A DNA stretch of 64,000 bases from Pseudomonadota bacterium (lineage in GTDB: Bacteria > Pseudomonadota > Alphaproteobacteria > Rhodobacterales > Rhodobacteraceae), in the NCBI GenBank assembly GCA_020161615.1, contig JAIUPD010000002.1:186001-250000 (forward strand), read 5' to 3'. A model generated the notes under the pieces. The model saw only the letters and a list, made by a program, of their open reading frames with translations, was not told where the DNA came from and made no database searches. The position numbers and the translations under genes were made by a program. Below are positions 8,248-16,902 of this stretch, in pieces (positions within the stretch are counted from its first letter, which is position 1; each line of letters starts with the position of its first letter).

Positions 8248-9144
8248 ATGATGGCGATCCGCCTTCTTTGCACCGCCGCCGCGCTGGCGCTGACCCTCTC
8301 GCCCGCGCTGGCCGAGACCGTGACCCATGCCCAGGGCCAGACCGAGATCACCGGCACGCCCGAAACCGTTCTGGTCTACGACATCGCCACGCTCGACAAC
8401 CTCGACGCGCTGGGCGTGCCGGTGGCCGGGGCCCCCGGCGCCGCGCTGCCCCCGTATCTGGCCCGCTATGCCGCGCCGATCGGCACGCTCTTCGAGCCCG
8501 ATTTCGAAGCGGTGAACGCGGCCGAGCCCGACCTCGTGCTGGTCGGCGGCCGCTCGGCCGCGCAATATGCCGCGCTCTCGGCTCTGGTGCCGACGCTGGA
8601 CCTGACCGTGGCGCGTGAGGGCTATATCGACAACGTGGCGGCCAACCTGCGCCTTCTGGGCGGGATCTTCGACCGCGAGGCCGAGGCCGAGACGCTGGTC
8701 GAGGGCCTGCGCGCCGATGTCGCTGCGCTGCATGCCGAGGCCGCCGAGGCGGGCCGCGTGCTGGTCGTGCTGACCACCGGCGGGCGGATGAGCGCCCATG
8801 GCCCGGGCTCGCGCTTTGCGGTTGTGTACGACGATTACGGCTTCACCCCGGCGGTCGAGGGACTGGATACCGGCACCCATGGCCAGGCCATCTCGTTCGA
8901 ATTCATCCGCGAGACAAACCCCGACTGGCTCTTCGTCGTCGACCGCGACGCGGCCATCGGGCGCGAGGGGGAATCGGCGGCGGAATACCTCGACAACCCG
9001 CTGGTGCAGGCGACCACCGCCTGGCAGCAGGGGCAGGTCGTCTATCTGGACGCGCAGGCCTGGTATCTGACCGGCGCGGGTGTGCAGGCGCTGCGCTCGA
9101 GCATCGCCCAGCTGCGCGACGCCCTCGCCGCGGCGCGGAACTGA
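8248..9144 (+). CDS. siderophore-binding periplasmic protein (FatB/CeuE/YclQ type)
   Basis: Class III substrate-binding protein of 298 residues with a cleavable signal peptide (cleavage after ALA, about 23). Motifs shared with the YclQ/CeuE/FatB group are visible: EPDLVLVGGRSA, then GRMSAHGPGSRFAVVYDDYG and an NPDWLFVVDRD segment. Known members bind ferric petrobactin, anguibactin or tetradentate catecholates. It lies 31 bp after the receptor and 12 bp before the first permease. The exact siderophore is not predictable from sequence alone. Confidence 0.9.
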   Translation: MMAIRLLCTAAALALTLSPALAETVTHAQGQTEITGTPETVLVYDIATLDNLDALGVPVAGAPGAALPPYLARYAAPIGTLFEPDFEAVNAAEPDLVLVGGRSAAQYAALSALVPTLDLTVAREGYIDNVAANLRLLGGIFDREAEAETLVEGLRADVAALHAEAAEAGRVLVVLTTGGRMSAHGPGSRFAVVYDDYGFTPAVEGLDTGTHGQAISFEFIRETNPDWLFVVDRDAAIGREGESAAEYLDNPLVQATTAWQQGQVVYLDAQAWYLTGAGVQALRSSIAQLRDALAAARN

Positions 9145-9156
9145 CGGATCGCTCCC

Positions 9157-10173
9157 TTGCCTGAGCCGCATTCGCCAAGGCCATCCTCCCAGCAGCCGGG
9201 CCCCGCCGCCCGGCTGCTGTTTCCGCTTGCGCTGGGGCTGACGCTGGCGATGGGGCTGGCCAGCCTTTTCGTCGGGGTCAGCTCGGTAAGCCCCACGCTC
9301 CTCTGGGCCGAGGGCGGGACCGGTCCCGCGACCGAGGTGTTCCTCACCTCGCGCCTGCCCCGCACGCTGGCGCTGGCGCTGGCCGGAACCGGGCTCGCGC
9401 TCGCCGGGCTGGTGCTGCAGGTGCTGGTCCGCAACCGCTTCGTCGAACCCTCGACCGTGGGAACCACCGAAAGCGCCTCGCTGGGCATCCTGTTGGTCAT
9501 GCTGCTGGCGCCGGGGCTGCCGGTGCCCGGGCGGATGGCGGTGGCGGCGGGTTTCGGCCTGGCCGGGACCGGGCTTTTCCTGCTGGTCCTGCGCGCCGTG
9601 CCGCAACGCTCGGCACTGATGGTGCCGCTGATCGGGCTGCTGCTGTCGGGGGTGATCGGCGCCGTCACCACCTTCATCGCCTATCGCACCGACATGCTGC
9701 AAAGCCTCGGCGCCTGGAGCACCGGCGATTTCTCGGTCGTGCTTCAGGGCCGCTACGAGTTGCTCTGGATCGTCGCCGGTCTGACGCTGGTGAGCGCGCT
9801 TTTCGCCGACCAGATCACCGTCGCCGGGCTGGGCCGCGACATGGCCATCGGGCTGGGCGTCAATCACCGGGCGGTCCGGGCGCTGGGGCTGGTGCTGGTC
9901 GCGCTGCTGAGTGCGGCGGTGATCGTCACCGTCGGCATCGTGCCCTTCCTGGGTCTTGTCGTGCCGAACGTGGTCAGCCTGCTGATGGGTGACAACCTGC
10001 GCCGGACGCTGCCCGTTGTCTGCCTGACCGGCGCCGCGCTGGTCATGGCCTGCGACATCGTCGGCCGGCTGGTCGTGCGCCCCTATGAGATGCCGATCGG
10101 CCTGACCATGGGCATTGTCGGCAGCGCCGCCTTCCTGTGGCTGCTGACCCGGAGGCGCGGCCATGTCGCCTGA
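9157..10173 (+). CDS. iron-siderophore ABC permease (FatD/CeuB type)
   Basis: FecCD-family inner-membrane permease of 338 residues with about nine membrane segments. A TTG start is inferred: no ATG or GTG fits before the first helix, and TTG lies 12 bp after the previous stop. Family landmarks are the RLPRTLALALAG entry, ALAGLVLQVLVRNRFVEP and the VGIVPFLGLVVPNV coupling region near 270. It forms a heterodimer with the next gene product, which overlaps it by 11 bp. Confidence 0.9.
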   Translation: MPEPHSPRPSSQQPGPAARLLFPLALGLTLAMGLASLFVGVSSVSPTLLWAEGGTGPATEVFLTSRLPRTLALALAGTGLALAGLVLQVLVRNRFVEPSTVGTTESASLGILLVMLLAPGLPVPGRMAVAAGFGLAGTGLFLLVLRAVPQRSALMVPLIGLLLSGVIGAVTTFIAYRTDMLQSLGAWSTGDFSVVLQGRYELLWIVAGLTLVSALFADQITVAGLGRDMAIGLGVNHRAVRALGLVLVALLSAAVIVTVGIVPFLGLVVPNVVSLLMGDNLRRTLPVVCLTGAALVMACDIVGRLVVRPYEMPIGLTMGIVGSAAFLWLLTRRRGHVA

Positions 10174-11131
10174 GATCCGCGCCCGCCAGATCACCCACCG
10201 GATGGCGCTGCTGGCGCTTCTGGCGCTGCTGGCCGCCGCCGCCTTCCTGCTTCTGAACGCGCGGGGCAGCTGGGATTTCCTGCTGCCCTTCCGCGGCCGG
10301 AAGCTGGCGGCGCTGGCCGTGGTGGCGGTGGCCATCGCGCTCTCCACCGTGGTTTTCCAGACCGTGACGCAGAACCGGATCCTGACCCCCGCCATCATGG
10401 GGTTCGACGCGCTCTATGTGCTGATCCAGACCGGGCTGGTGTTCGGCCTCGGCGCCGGGCGGGTCTCGGCGCTGGATGCGCGGCTGGTCTTCGGTCTGGA
10501 ACTGGGGGCGATGGTGGTTTTCGCGCTGCTCCTCTTCCGCTGGATGTTCGGACCCGCCGCGCGCAACCTGCACCTGCTGATGCTGGTGGGGATCGTGCTG
10601 GGGACGCTGTTCCGCTCGATCGCGGGCTTCCTGCAGCGGATCATCGACCCGGACAGCTTCACCGTGCTGCAAGACCGGCTCTTCGCCAGCTTCAACGCCG
10701 TCGATCCCGGGCTGCTGACCCTGTCGGCGCTGATCGTCGCGGGGCTGGCGCTGATCCTGTGGCGGCTGGTGCCGGAACTCGACGTTCTGGCCCTCGGGCG
10801 CGAGGCGGCGGTTGGCCTCGGGGTCCCGCAGGAGCGGCTGGTTCTGGGCCTTCTGGTCATCGTCACGCTGCTGGTCGCGCTGTCGACGGCGCTGGTCGGG
10901 CCTGTCACCTTCCTGGGGCTTCTGGTCGCCAACCTGGCCTATCTGCTGCTGCCGACCGGGCGCCATGCCGTGCTCCTGCCCGCCGCGGCGCTGATCGCGC
11001 TCATCACCCTGATCGGCGGGCAGGCGCTGCTGGAGCGGGTCCTCCATTACGACACGGCGCTGGCCGTGGTGGTCGAATTCGCCGGGGGGCTGGTCTTCAT
11101 CCTCCTGGTCATCAGAGGAGTGGCACGATGA
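10163..11131 (+). CDS. iron-siderophore ABC permease (FatC/CeuC type)
   Basis: Second FecCD-family permease of 322 residues with about nine hydrophobic segments. The STVVFQTVTQNRILTPAIMG segment and GPVTFLGLLVANLAY coupling loop match the YclO/FatC/CeuC side of the heterodimer. The start ATG lies inside the end of the preceding permease gene, and the stop overlaps the ATPase start as ATGA, so the three genes are translationally coupled. Confidence 0.9.
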   Translation: MSPEIRARQITHRMALLALLALLAAAAFLLLNARGSWDFLLPFRGRKLAALAVVAVAIALSTVVFQTVTQNRILTPAIMGFDALYVLIQTGLVFGLGAGRVSALDARLVFGLELGAMVVFALLLFRWMFGPAARNLHLLMLVGIVLGTLFRSIAGFLQRIIDPDSFTVLQDRLFASFNAVDPGLLTLSALIVAGLALILWRLVPELDVLALGREAAVGLGVPQERLVLGLLVIVTLLVALSTALVGPVTFLGLLVANLAYLLLPTGRHAVLLPAAALIALITLIGGQALLERVLHYDTALAVVVEFAGGLVFILLVIRGVAR

Positions 11132-11880
11132 TCGAGGTCGAAGGGGTCGAGCGTCGCTATGACGGCGTTGCCGTCCTGTCCGAGGTCACGCTGAGCCTGC
11201 CCAAGGGCGGGCTCACGGCGATCATCGGGCCGAACGGCGCGGGCAAGTCGACGCTGCTGTCGGTGATGGGGCGCTTGCAGAAACCCGATGCCGGGCGCGT
11301 GACGTTGGAGGGGATGCACCTGGCCCAGGCCCCGGGTCGCGCGGTGGCCAAGAAGCTGGCGATGCTGCGGCAGGACAACCACACGGCGGCCCGGCTTACC
11401 GTGCGCGACCTCGTGGCCTTTGGCCGCTACCCCCATTGCCGCGGCAACCCCGGACCCGAGGATCAGGCCCAGATCGACCGGGCGCTGGCCATTCTGGGGC
11501 TGGAGCCGCTGGCCGACCGGTTCCTGGACCAGCTGTCGGGCGGACAGCGGCAGCGGGCGCATATCGCCATGGTGCTGGCTCAGGACACCGGCTGCATCCT
11601 GCTGGACGAGCCGCTCAACAACCTCGACATCAGCCATGCGGTGCGGATCATCACCCTGGTGCGCGAGGCGGCGCAGGCGCTGGGCAAGACGGTGGTCGTG
11701 GTGCTGCATGACATCAACATGGCCGCCGCGCATTGCGACCGGATCGTGGTGATGAAGGGCGGCCGTATCCTGCGCCACGGCACCCCGGCCGAACTGATGC
11801 AGGCCGATTTCCTCTCTGCGGTCTACGAGACACCCATCAGCGTGCACGAACTCGCCGGCCGGCTGGTCGCGGTCTACTGA
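11128..11880 (+). CDS. iron-siderophore ABC transporter ATP-binding protein
   Basis: FepC/CeuD-like ATPase of 250 residues. Walker A GPNGAGKST (34-42), signature LSGGQ (136-140), Walker B CILLDEP (156-162) and switch H194 are all intact. A start at 11128 with ATGA overlap is chosen over longer in-frame extensions that run back into the permease gene. It powers the two preceding permeases. No terminator is evident, and the next gene begins 96 bp later. Confidence 0.93.
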   Translation: MIEVEGVERRYDGVAVLSEVTLSLPKGGLTAIIGPNGAGKSTLLSVMGRLQKPDAGRVTLEGMHLAQAPGRAVAKKLAMLRQDNHTAARLTVRDLVAFGRYPHCRGNPGPEDQAQIDRALAILGLEPLADRFLDQLSGGQRQRAHIAMVLAQDTGCILLDEPLNNLDISHAVRIITLVREAAQALGKTVVVVLHDINMAAAHCDRIVVMKGGRILRHGTPAELMQADFLSAVYETPISVHELAGRLVAVY

Positions 11881-11976
11881 CGGGCCGCGCCACGGATCGC
11901 ATTGCGGCACCGCGCGGAATCGGTCACCTTGCGCGCCACCAAGCCTCGCGGCCCGCCCCAGCATCCGGAAGATTCC

Positions 11977-13014
11977 ATGAAAGCCGTCCTGTTCGAGAAA
12001 TTTCAGGAAACCCCGAAATTGGTCACGCTGCCCGATCCGACGCCCGCCCCGCATGGCGTGGTGCTGCGGGTTGCCGCCACTGGCGTCTGCCGCAGCGACT
12101 GGCACGGCTGGATGGGCCACGACAGCGATATCGAACTGCCGCATGTGCCCGGGCACGAACTGGCCGGCGTGGTCGAGGCGGTGGGCCGCGACGTCACCCG
12201 CTGGAAGGTCGGCGACAAGGTGACCGTGCCCTTCATCTGCGGCTGCGGCGCCTGCCCGGAATGCCATGCGGGCCATCAGCAGGTGTGCCTGAATCAGGAG
12301 CAGCCGGGCTTCACGCATTGGGGCTCTTTCGCGGAATATGTCGCACTGCATCAGGCCGACCTGAACCTCGTGGCGCTGCCCGAGGGGATGGATTTCGCCA
12401 CCGCCGCCAGCCTCGGCTGCCGCTTTGCCACCTCGTTCCGGGCGGTGATCGACCAGGGCCAGGTGCGCGCCGGGCAATGGGTGGCGGTGCATGGCTGCGG
12501 CGGCGTCGGCCTCTCGGCGGTGATGATCGCCTCGGCGGCCGGGGCCAATGTGATCGGCGTGGACCTCGATCCTGCCAAGCTGCAACTGGCCCGTGATCTG
12601 GGCGCCGTGGCGGTGATCAACGGGCGCGAGGCCGATGTGCCCGGCGCGATCCGCGAGATCACGCGGGGCGGGGCGCATGTCTCGCTCGATGCGCTGGGCC
12701 ATCCGGTGACGATGACCAATTCCATCCTCTGCCTGCGGCCGCGCGGCAAGCATATCCAGGTGGGTCTGATGCTGGGCGAGCATGCCGCGCCCTCAATCCC
12801 GATGCCCAAGATCGTCGGCCAGGAGATCGAGATCCTCGGCTCGCACGGGATGCAGGCGCATCGCTATGGCGCGATGCTGGACATGGTGGCGAGCGGCAAG
12901 GTCGATCCCTCGCGGCTGGTCGGCAAGCAGATCAGCCTGGCCGAAGCGCCCGAGGCACTGATGGCCATGGACCGCTTCCAGTCGGTCGGCGCCACCGTCA
13001 TCACCCGGTTCTGA
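11977..13014 (+). CDS. zinc-dependent alcohol dehydrogenase (MDR family)
   Basis: Medium-chain dehydrogenase of 345 residues. Catalytic zinc ligands C38, H60 and E61 (GVCRSDW, PGHELAG) and structural zinc cysteines C90, C93, C96 and C104 are present. The NAD(P) site is near 171 ([10 protein letters not shown] followed by GVDLD). The acidic GVDLD end suggests NAD preference. It likely oxidises a primary alcohol or reduces an aldehyde; the substrate is unknown. It lies 3 bp from the aminotransferase gene. An Ehrlich-type amino acid route (transamination, then aldehyde reduction) is possible but speculative. Confidence 0.88.
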   Translation: MKAVLFEKFQETPKLVTLPDPTPAPHGVVLRVAATGVCRSDWHGWMGHDSDIELPHVPGHELAGVVEAVGRDVTRWKVGDKVTVPFICGCGACPECHAGHQQVCLNQEQPGFTHWGSFAEYVALHQADLNLVALPEGMDFATAASLGCRFATSFRAVIDQGQVRAGQWVAVHGCGGVGLSAVMIASAAGANVIGVDLDPAKLQLARDLGAVAVINGREADVPGAIREITRGGAHVSLDALGHPVTMTNSILCLRPRGKHIQVGLMLGEHAAPSIPMPKIVGQEIEILGSHGMQAHRYGAMLDMVASGKVDPSRLVGKQISLAEAPEALMAMDRFQSVGATVITRF

Positions 13015-13017
13015 GCC

Positions 13018-14202
13018 ATGTTCGAACGTGTCGAGGGCTATCCCGTCGATCCGATCATGATCGGCGCCGAGTATTTCGCCCAGGACCCGCGGTCGGACAA
13101 GCTGAACCTGACGGTCGGGATCTATCAGGACGCCCAGAGCCGGACTCCGGTGCTGGAGGCGGTGAAGCGGGCCGAGGCGCGGCTGGTCGAGACGCAGGCG
13201 ACGAAATCCTACCTCGCCCTGACCGGCGACGCGGACTATGGCCGGCTTCTGGGGGCCGAGATCCTGGGCCCCGCGCACGGGCCGGGCTGGGTCACGGCGC
13301 AGACCTCGGGCGGAGCGGTGGCGCTGAGGGTCATGGCGGAATTGCTGGCGCAGATGCCGGAGCCGGCGACCATCTGGCTGCAGACCCCGACCTACGGCAA
13401 TTACGTCCCGATCCTGACCGCCGCCCGGGCCCGCTTTGCTTCGGTGCCCTATTACGATCCGCTCCGGCGCGAGATCACCTTTGAGCGGATGCTCGACGGG
13501 CTGAAATCCGCCAAGCCCGGCGATGTCTTCCTGTTCCAGGGCGTGTGCCACAACCCGACCGGCGCCGACATGAGCCCGGACCAGCTGGCAGCGCTGCTGG
13601 ATGTGCTGGACGAGCGCGGGATCGTGCCTTGGCTAGACCTCGCCTATCTGGGTTTCGCCGAAGGGTTCGAAGCCGATTGCGCCGTCGCCCGGCAGATCGC
13701 CGAGCGGTTCGAGGAATGCGTGGTCTGCGTCACGCTGTCGAAATCCTTCGGCATCTACCGTGACCGGGCCGGGGCGCTGTTCGTCAAGACCCGGGCGGCC
13801 GATCGCGAGCGGATGCACCGCGCCGTTTCGGCCATCGTCCGGGCGGGCTCGTCCCATGCGCCAGACCATGGCGCCTCGGTCGTGCGGGTGATCCTGGGCG
13901 ATCCGGCGCTGAAGGCGCTGTGGCTGGGGGAGCTGGACGCGATGCGCGCCCGGGTCGCCGGGGTCCGCGCCCGGATCGTGGCGGTCGAGCGCGATCTCTT
14001 CGGCAGCGGGACGCTGGATTACCTCGGCGGTCAGCGCGGCATGTTCTCCTTGCTGCCGCTGACCGAGGCGCAGGAACTGGCCCTGACCCGTGTCCACGGC
14101 ATCCATGTGGTGAAGGGCGGGCGGGTCAATGTGGCGCGGCTGGGCGAGGGGGATATTCCCTGGCTGATCCGCGCGGTGCGGGAGGTGACCCGCGCCCCCT
14201 GA
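13018..14202 (+). CDS. aromatic/aspartate aminotransferase (class I, TyrB type)
   Basis: Fold-type I PLP enzyme of 394 residues. K242 in TLSKSFG forms the Schiff base. HNPTG (178-182) with N179, D207 and Y210 are the expected cofactor contacts. Length and the GIYRDRAGALF stretch fit the TyrB/AspC Ib group that transaminates aromatic amino acids and aspartate with 2-oxoglutarate. It directly follows the alcohol dehydrogenase gene and ends in a strong terminator, suggesting a two-gene unit. Confidence 0.92.
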   Translation: MFERVEGYPVDPIMIGAEYFAQDPRSDKLNLTVGIYQDAQSRTPVLEAVKRAEARLVETQATKSYLALTGDADYGRLLGAEILGPAHGPGWVTAQTSGGAVALRVMAELLAQMPEPATIWLQTPTYGNYVPILTAARARFASVPYYDPLRREITFERMLDGLKSAKPGDVFLFQGVCHNPTGADMSPDQLAALLDVLDERGIVPWLDLAYLGFAEGFEADCAVARQIAERFEECVVCVTLSKSFGIYRDRAGALFVKTRAADRERMHRAVSAIVRAGSSHAPDHGASVVRVILGDPALKALWLGELDAMRARVAGVRARIVAVERDLFGSGTLDYLGGQRGMFSLLPLTEAQELALTRVHGIHVVKGGRVNVARLGEGDIPWLIRAVREVTRAP

Positions 14203-14208
14203 TCGACG

Positions 14209-14239
14209 CCCCGCCCGGATCGCCTCCGGGCGGGGTTTT
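14209..14239 (+). terminator. rho-independent terminator after the aminotransferase gene
   Basis: Perfect 11-bp stem CCCCGCCCGGA/TCCGGGCGGGG with a 5-nt loop, then TTTT. It begins 6 bp after the stop codon. Confidence 0.9.
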
Positions 14240-14247
14240 CGCTTGCC

Positions 14248-15234
14248 TCAGCCCAGCTTGAACAGCTTCTGCGCATTGGTGCGGCCGATCTTGCGGCGGT
14301 CGGCTTCGGCGATGCTGGCGGCGTTGAACCAGTCGCTCGCGTGATCCACATTCTCGAACGGCCAGTCGGTCGAGAACAGGATCCGGTCCGCGCCCAGTTC
14401 CAGGATCGCGTCGATCAGCGTCTGGGTGCGGAAATTGCCCGAGGTGGTGATGTGGAAGTTCTCGGTGAAATACTCCGCGAACTTGCGCTTGGCCGGGTAT
14501 TTCGGCGGGGTCTTGACCCAGGCGTTGCGATGGTCGAGCCGCCAGAGCATGTAGGGGATGCCCTCGCCCATATGGCCCAGCACGATCTGCAGCGAGGGGT
14601 GGTCGTCGAACAGCCCCGAGGCCATCAGCCGCAGCGCATGGACGGCGGTTTCCTGCGCGAAGGCCCAGGTCGGTCCCAGCAGCCAGGGGTGGCCGTCATA
14701 GATCCGCGCGTCGCGGGGCAGCGGGTTGCGGGGGTGCAGGTAGAAGGGCACGTCCAGCTTGGCGACCTCGGCCCAGAACGGGCGGTATTGCGGCAGGTCG
14801 TAATAGAGGAGTTCCTCGCCGCCGCCCTGTTCGGCGTCCTGCGAGAAGCCGTTGATCAGCGCGCCGACGAAGCCGAGGTCGGTGACACAGCGGTTCAACT
14901 CCGCCGCGGCGGCGTCGGGGTCCTGAAGCGGCAGGGCGGCGAAGGCGCGGAAGCGGTCGGGCCGCTTGGCGCATTCCTCGGCCAGCACGTCATTGGCGCG
15001 CCGCGCGATCTCGATGGCGCGCTTGCGGTCGGTGATCGCCTGCACCGCCGGGGCGTTCAGCGACAGGATCATCGTCTCGATCCCGTGCTTGTCCATTTCC
15101 TTCAGGCGGGTGTCCTGGATGTCGAGCAGCCGGTGTTCCAGCTCCTTCCAATACGAGGGCGGCACGAAGCCCGCCGAATCCATCAGGGTTTCGGGGATGG
15201 CGAAATGCTCTTCGAGCGCGATCTTGCCTTGCAT
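14248..15234 (-). CDS. graF: gamma-resorcylate (2,6-dihydroxybenzoate) decarboxylase
   Basis: Amidohydrolase-superfamily decarboxylase of 328 residues, converting gamma-resorcylate to resorcinol plus CO2. From memory the sequence is very close throughout to the Rhizobium enzyme (GraF, about 327 residues), including the MQGK-ALEEHFAIPETL start. Metal ligands are visible: E8, H10, H167 and D290, with H221 near the active site. It lies downstream of an MhpA-like hydroxylase and a TRAP transporter on the same strand. 2,3-Dihydroxybenzoate or salicylate decarboxylase are alternatives within the family but less likely given this similarity. Confidence 0.92.
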   Translation of the reverse strand: MQGKIALEEHFAIPETLMDSAGFVPPSYWKELEHRLLDIQDTRLKEMDKHGIETMILSLNAPAVQAITDRKRAIEIARRANDVLAEECAKRPDRFRAFAALPLQDPDAAAAELNRCVTDLGFVGALINGFSQDAEQGGGEELLYYDLPQYRPFWAEVAKLDVPFYLHPRNPLPRDARIYDGHPWLLGPTWAFAQETAVHALRLMASGLFDDHPSLQIVLGHMGEGIPYMLWRLDHRNAWVKTPPKYPAKRKFAEYFTENFHITTSGNFRTQTLIDAILELGADRILFSTDWPFENVDHASDWFNAASIAEADRRKIGRTNAQKLFKLG

Positions 15235-15262
15235 GGTCTCTCTCCGGTCTCGGTCTTTGGGG

Positions 15263-16804
15263 TCAGGCGGTGGGTTGCAGCGCGCCGAGGGCGGCGAGCA
15301 ATTGGGTCAGCAGGGCGGGCAGATCCCCGGCCGTGGCGGCCAGGCCATAGACATGGCTGTCCGGCCGGACGATGGCCGCCTGCGCGCCGGTCGCGTCGAA
15401 CCAGCGCTTGTAGACGCCGTTGGTGTCCGAAATGGGCGCGCCGCCGACCATCTGGCCAATGGCGAAATGCAGGCAGCGGCCGCCGAGCGCGGCGAAAGCC
15501 TTGCGCTCGGCCTCGCCCAGCGCAGCCAGCGCGGCCTCGTTCCGCGCCACGATCAGCCAGCCGGTGCCGGCGATCTCATCGAAAAGCGCGGTGCGCTCGG
15601 CGGTGGAGACCAAGCCCTGCGGCAGCAGCGCGCCATGATTGGCGATGAGCCCGCCGGTCAGCGCCGGATAGACCAGCTTGTCGGGCTTCTGGTTGGCCTT
15701 GCGCGCGGCGATCATCCTGGCGTCGCGGGCGCGGGCCTGTTCGGGGTCGCGCATGGTCTGGGCGCGGCCCAGCTCGATGGCGCGGCCGGTGATGAAGCGC
15801 ACATGCGGTTCGCGTTCGGGCTGGTAGCTGTCCAGGAGCGACTCGGGCGCGCCGTCCAGCACCATGCCCAGCTTCCACGCCAGATTGCGCGCGTCGCGGA
15901 TGCCCGAGACCATGCCCTGCGCCAGGAACGGCGGCATCTCATGCGCGGCGTCGCCCGCCAGCAGCACCCGGCCCTTGCGCCACTGACCCACGATGCGCGA
16001 GCGGAAGGTGTAATTGGCGACGCGGATCAGATCGGCATCTTCGGGGCTGAGGAAGGCCGCGACCCGGCGCCAGACGCCCTCGGCCGCGGTGACGGAATCG
16101 CGGGTGTCGTCCGCTTCCAGCCGGAACGAGAAGCGGTGGTGATGCGGGCCGATATTGACGATGGAGACGGGCTGCTCCGGGCGGCACACCTGCCGGAACG
16201 AGGGCAGGGTCGGCACCTCGCGCTTCATCGCGAAATCGCAGACCAGCCAGTTTTCGTGGAAGCCGAGGTCTTCCAGCGGGCCGCCCAGATGGCCGCGCAC
16301 GAAGCCGTTGCCGCCGTCGCAGCCGATGACATAGCGCGCCTTGACCTCGACCGGGGCGCCGCCCTCGGTTTCATGGCCGGTGACGGTCACGCTGCCGTCG
16401 CTCTCGGCCAGGCCGGTGACGGTGACGCCGTGGCGCAGCTCGACCCCCGGCGTGCGGCGGACCAGCGCGTCCAGCGTGTCCTCCAGATGCGGCTGGTACA
16501 TCATGTATTGCGCGGGCCAGCCGCAGGGTCCGGGATTGTCGTATTCGATGTCGAGCAGCACCTCGTCCTGCCCGTTCACCCAGACATAGCCCGCCTGGAT
16601 GTTGGTCCCGGGCAGCACGGTCTCGGCGATGCCGAGCTTCTGAAAGGTGCGCATCGTCTCGTCGTCGAAGGCGGCGGCGCGCGGCAGGTTGTAGAGGCCG
16701 GCGTAGCGCTCCAGCACCACGACCTTGCGCCCGGCCTGCCCCAGCAGCGCCGCCAGCACCATCCCCGTGGGGCCATAGCCCACGATGGCTACATCGAATG
16801 TCAT
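15263..16804 (-). CDS. MhpA-like FAD-dependent aromatic hydroxylase
   Basis: Class A flavoprotein monooxygenase of 513 residues. The start at 16804 (MTFDVAIVG) is preferred because GGAGGAGG precedes it. FAD motifs are clear: GYGPTG near 9-14, the DG motif (VIGCDGGNGFVR, about 155-166) and the GD motif (RVLLAGDAAHEMPPFLAQG, about 280). Family members use NAD(P)H to ortho-hydroxylate phenols such as 3-(3-hydroxyphenyl)propionate. Its position directly before graF suggests it hydroxylates resorcinol to hydroxyquinol. This is inference; the characterised Rhizobium resorcinol hydroxylase is a two-component enzyme. Confidence 0.82.
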   Translation of the reverse strand: MTFDVAIVGYGPTGMVLAALLGQAGRKVVVLERYAGLYNLPRAAAFDDETMRTFQKLGIAETVLPGTNIQAGYVWVNGQDEVLLDIEYDNPGPCGWPAQYMMYQPHLEDTLDALVRRTPGVELRHGVTVTGLAESDGSVTVTGHETEGGAPVEVKARYVIGCDGGNGFVRGHLGGPLEDLGFHENWLVCDFAMKREVPTLPSFRQVCRPEQPVSIVNIGPHHHRFSFRLEADDTRDSVTAAEGVWRRVAAFLSPEDADLIRVANYTFRSRIVGQWRKGRVLLAGDAAHEMPPFLAQGMVSGIRDARNLAWKLGMVLDGAPESLLDSYQPEREPHVRFITGRAIELGRAQTMRDPEQARARDARMIAARKANQKPDKLVYPALTGGLIANHGALLPQGLVSTAERTALFDEIAGTGWLIVARNEAALAALGEAERKAFAALGGRCLHFAIGQMVGGAPISDTNGVYKRWFDATGAQAAIVRPDSHVYGLAATAGDLPALLTQLLAALGALQPTA

Positions 16805-16842
16805 GAGGTCCTCCTCCATCCCGATTGTCTTGCGTTGGCAAG

Positions 16843-16861
16843 TTTTGAAAATGCAAATGTT
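16843..16861. promoter_or_regulatory. putative MarR operator, site 1 (upstream of hydroxylase gene)
   Basis: TTTTGAAAATGCAAATGTT matches site 2 (19800-19818) at 17 of 19 positions and contains the dyad TTTG-N6-CAAA. It lies 39 bp before the hydroxylase start, in the 98-bp gap after dctM. Confidence 0.65.
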
Positions 16862-16902
16862 AGCCGGTGCGCGGGCCCCGACCGGGCCCGTGCGGTGGCC
16901 CC

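Noticed and set aside
5997-10398. Two minus-strand frames of 786 and 764 codons
   Set aside because: They lie opposite the TonB receptor and ABC genes. Their products are Gly/Arg/Gln-rich with no recognisable motif.
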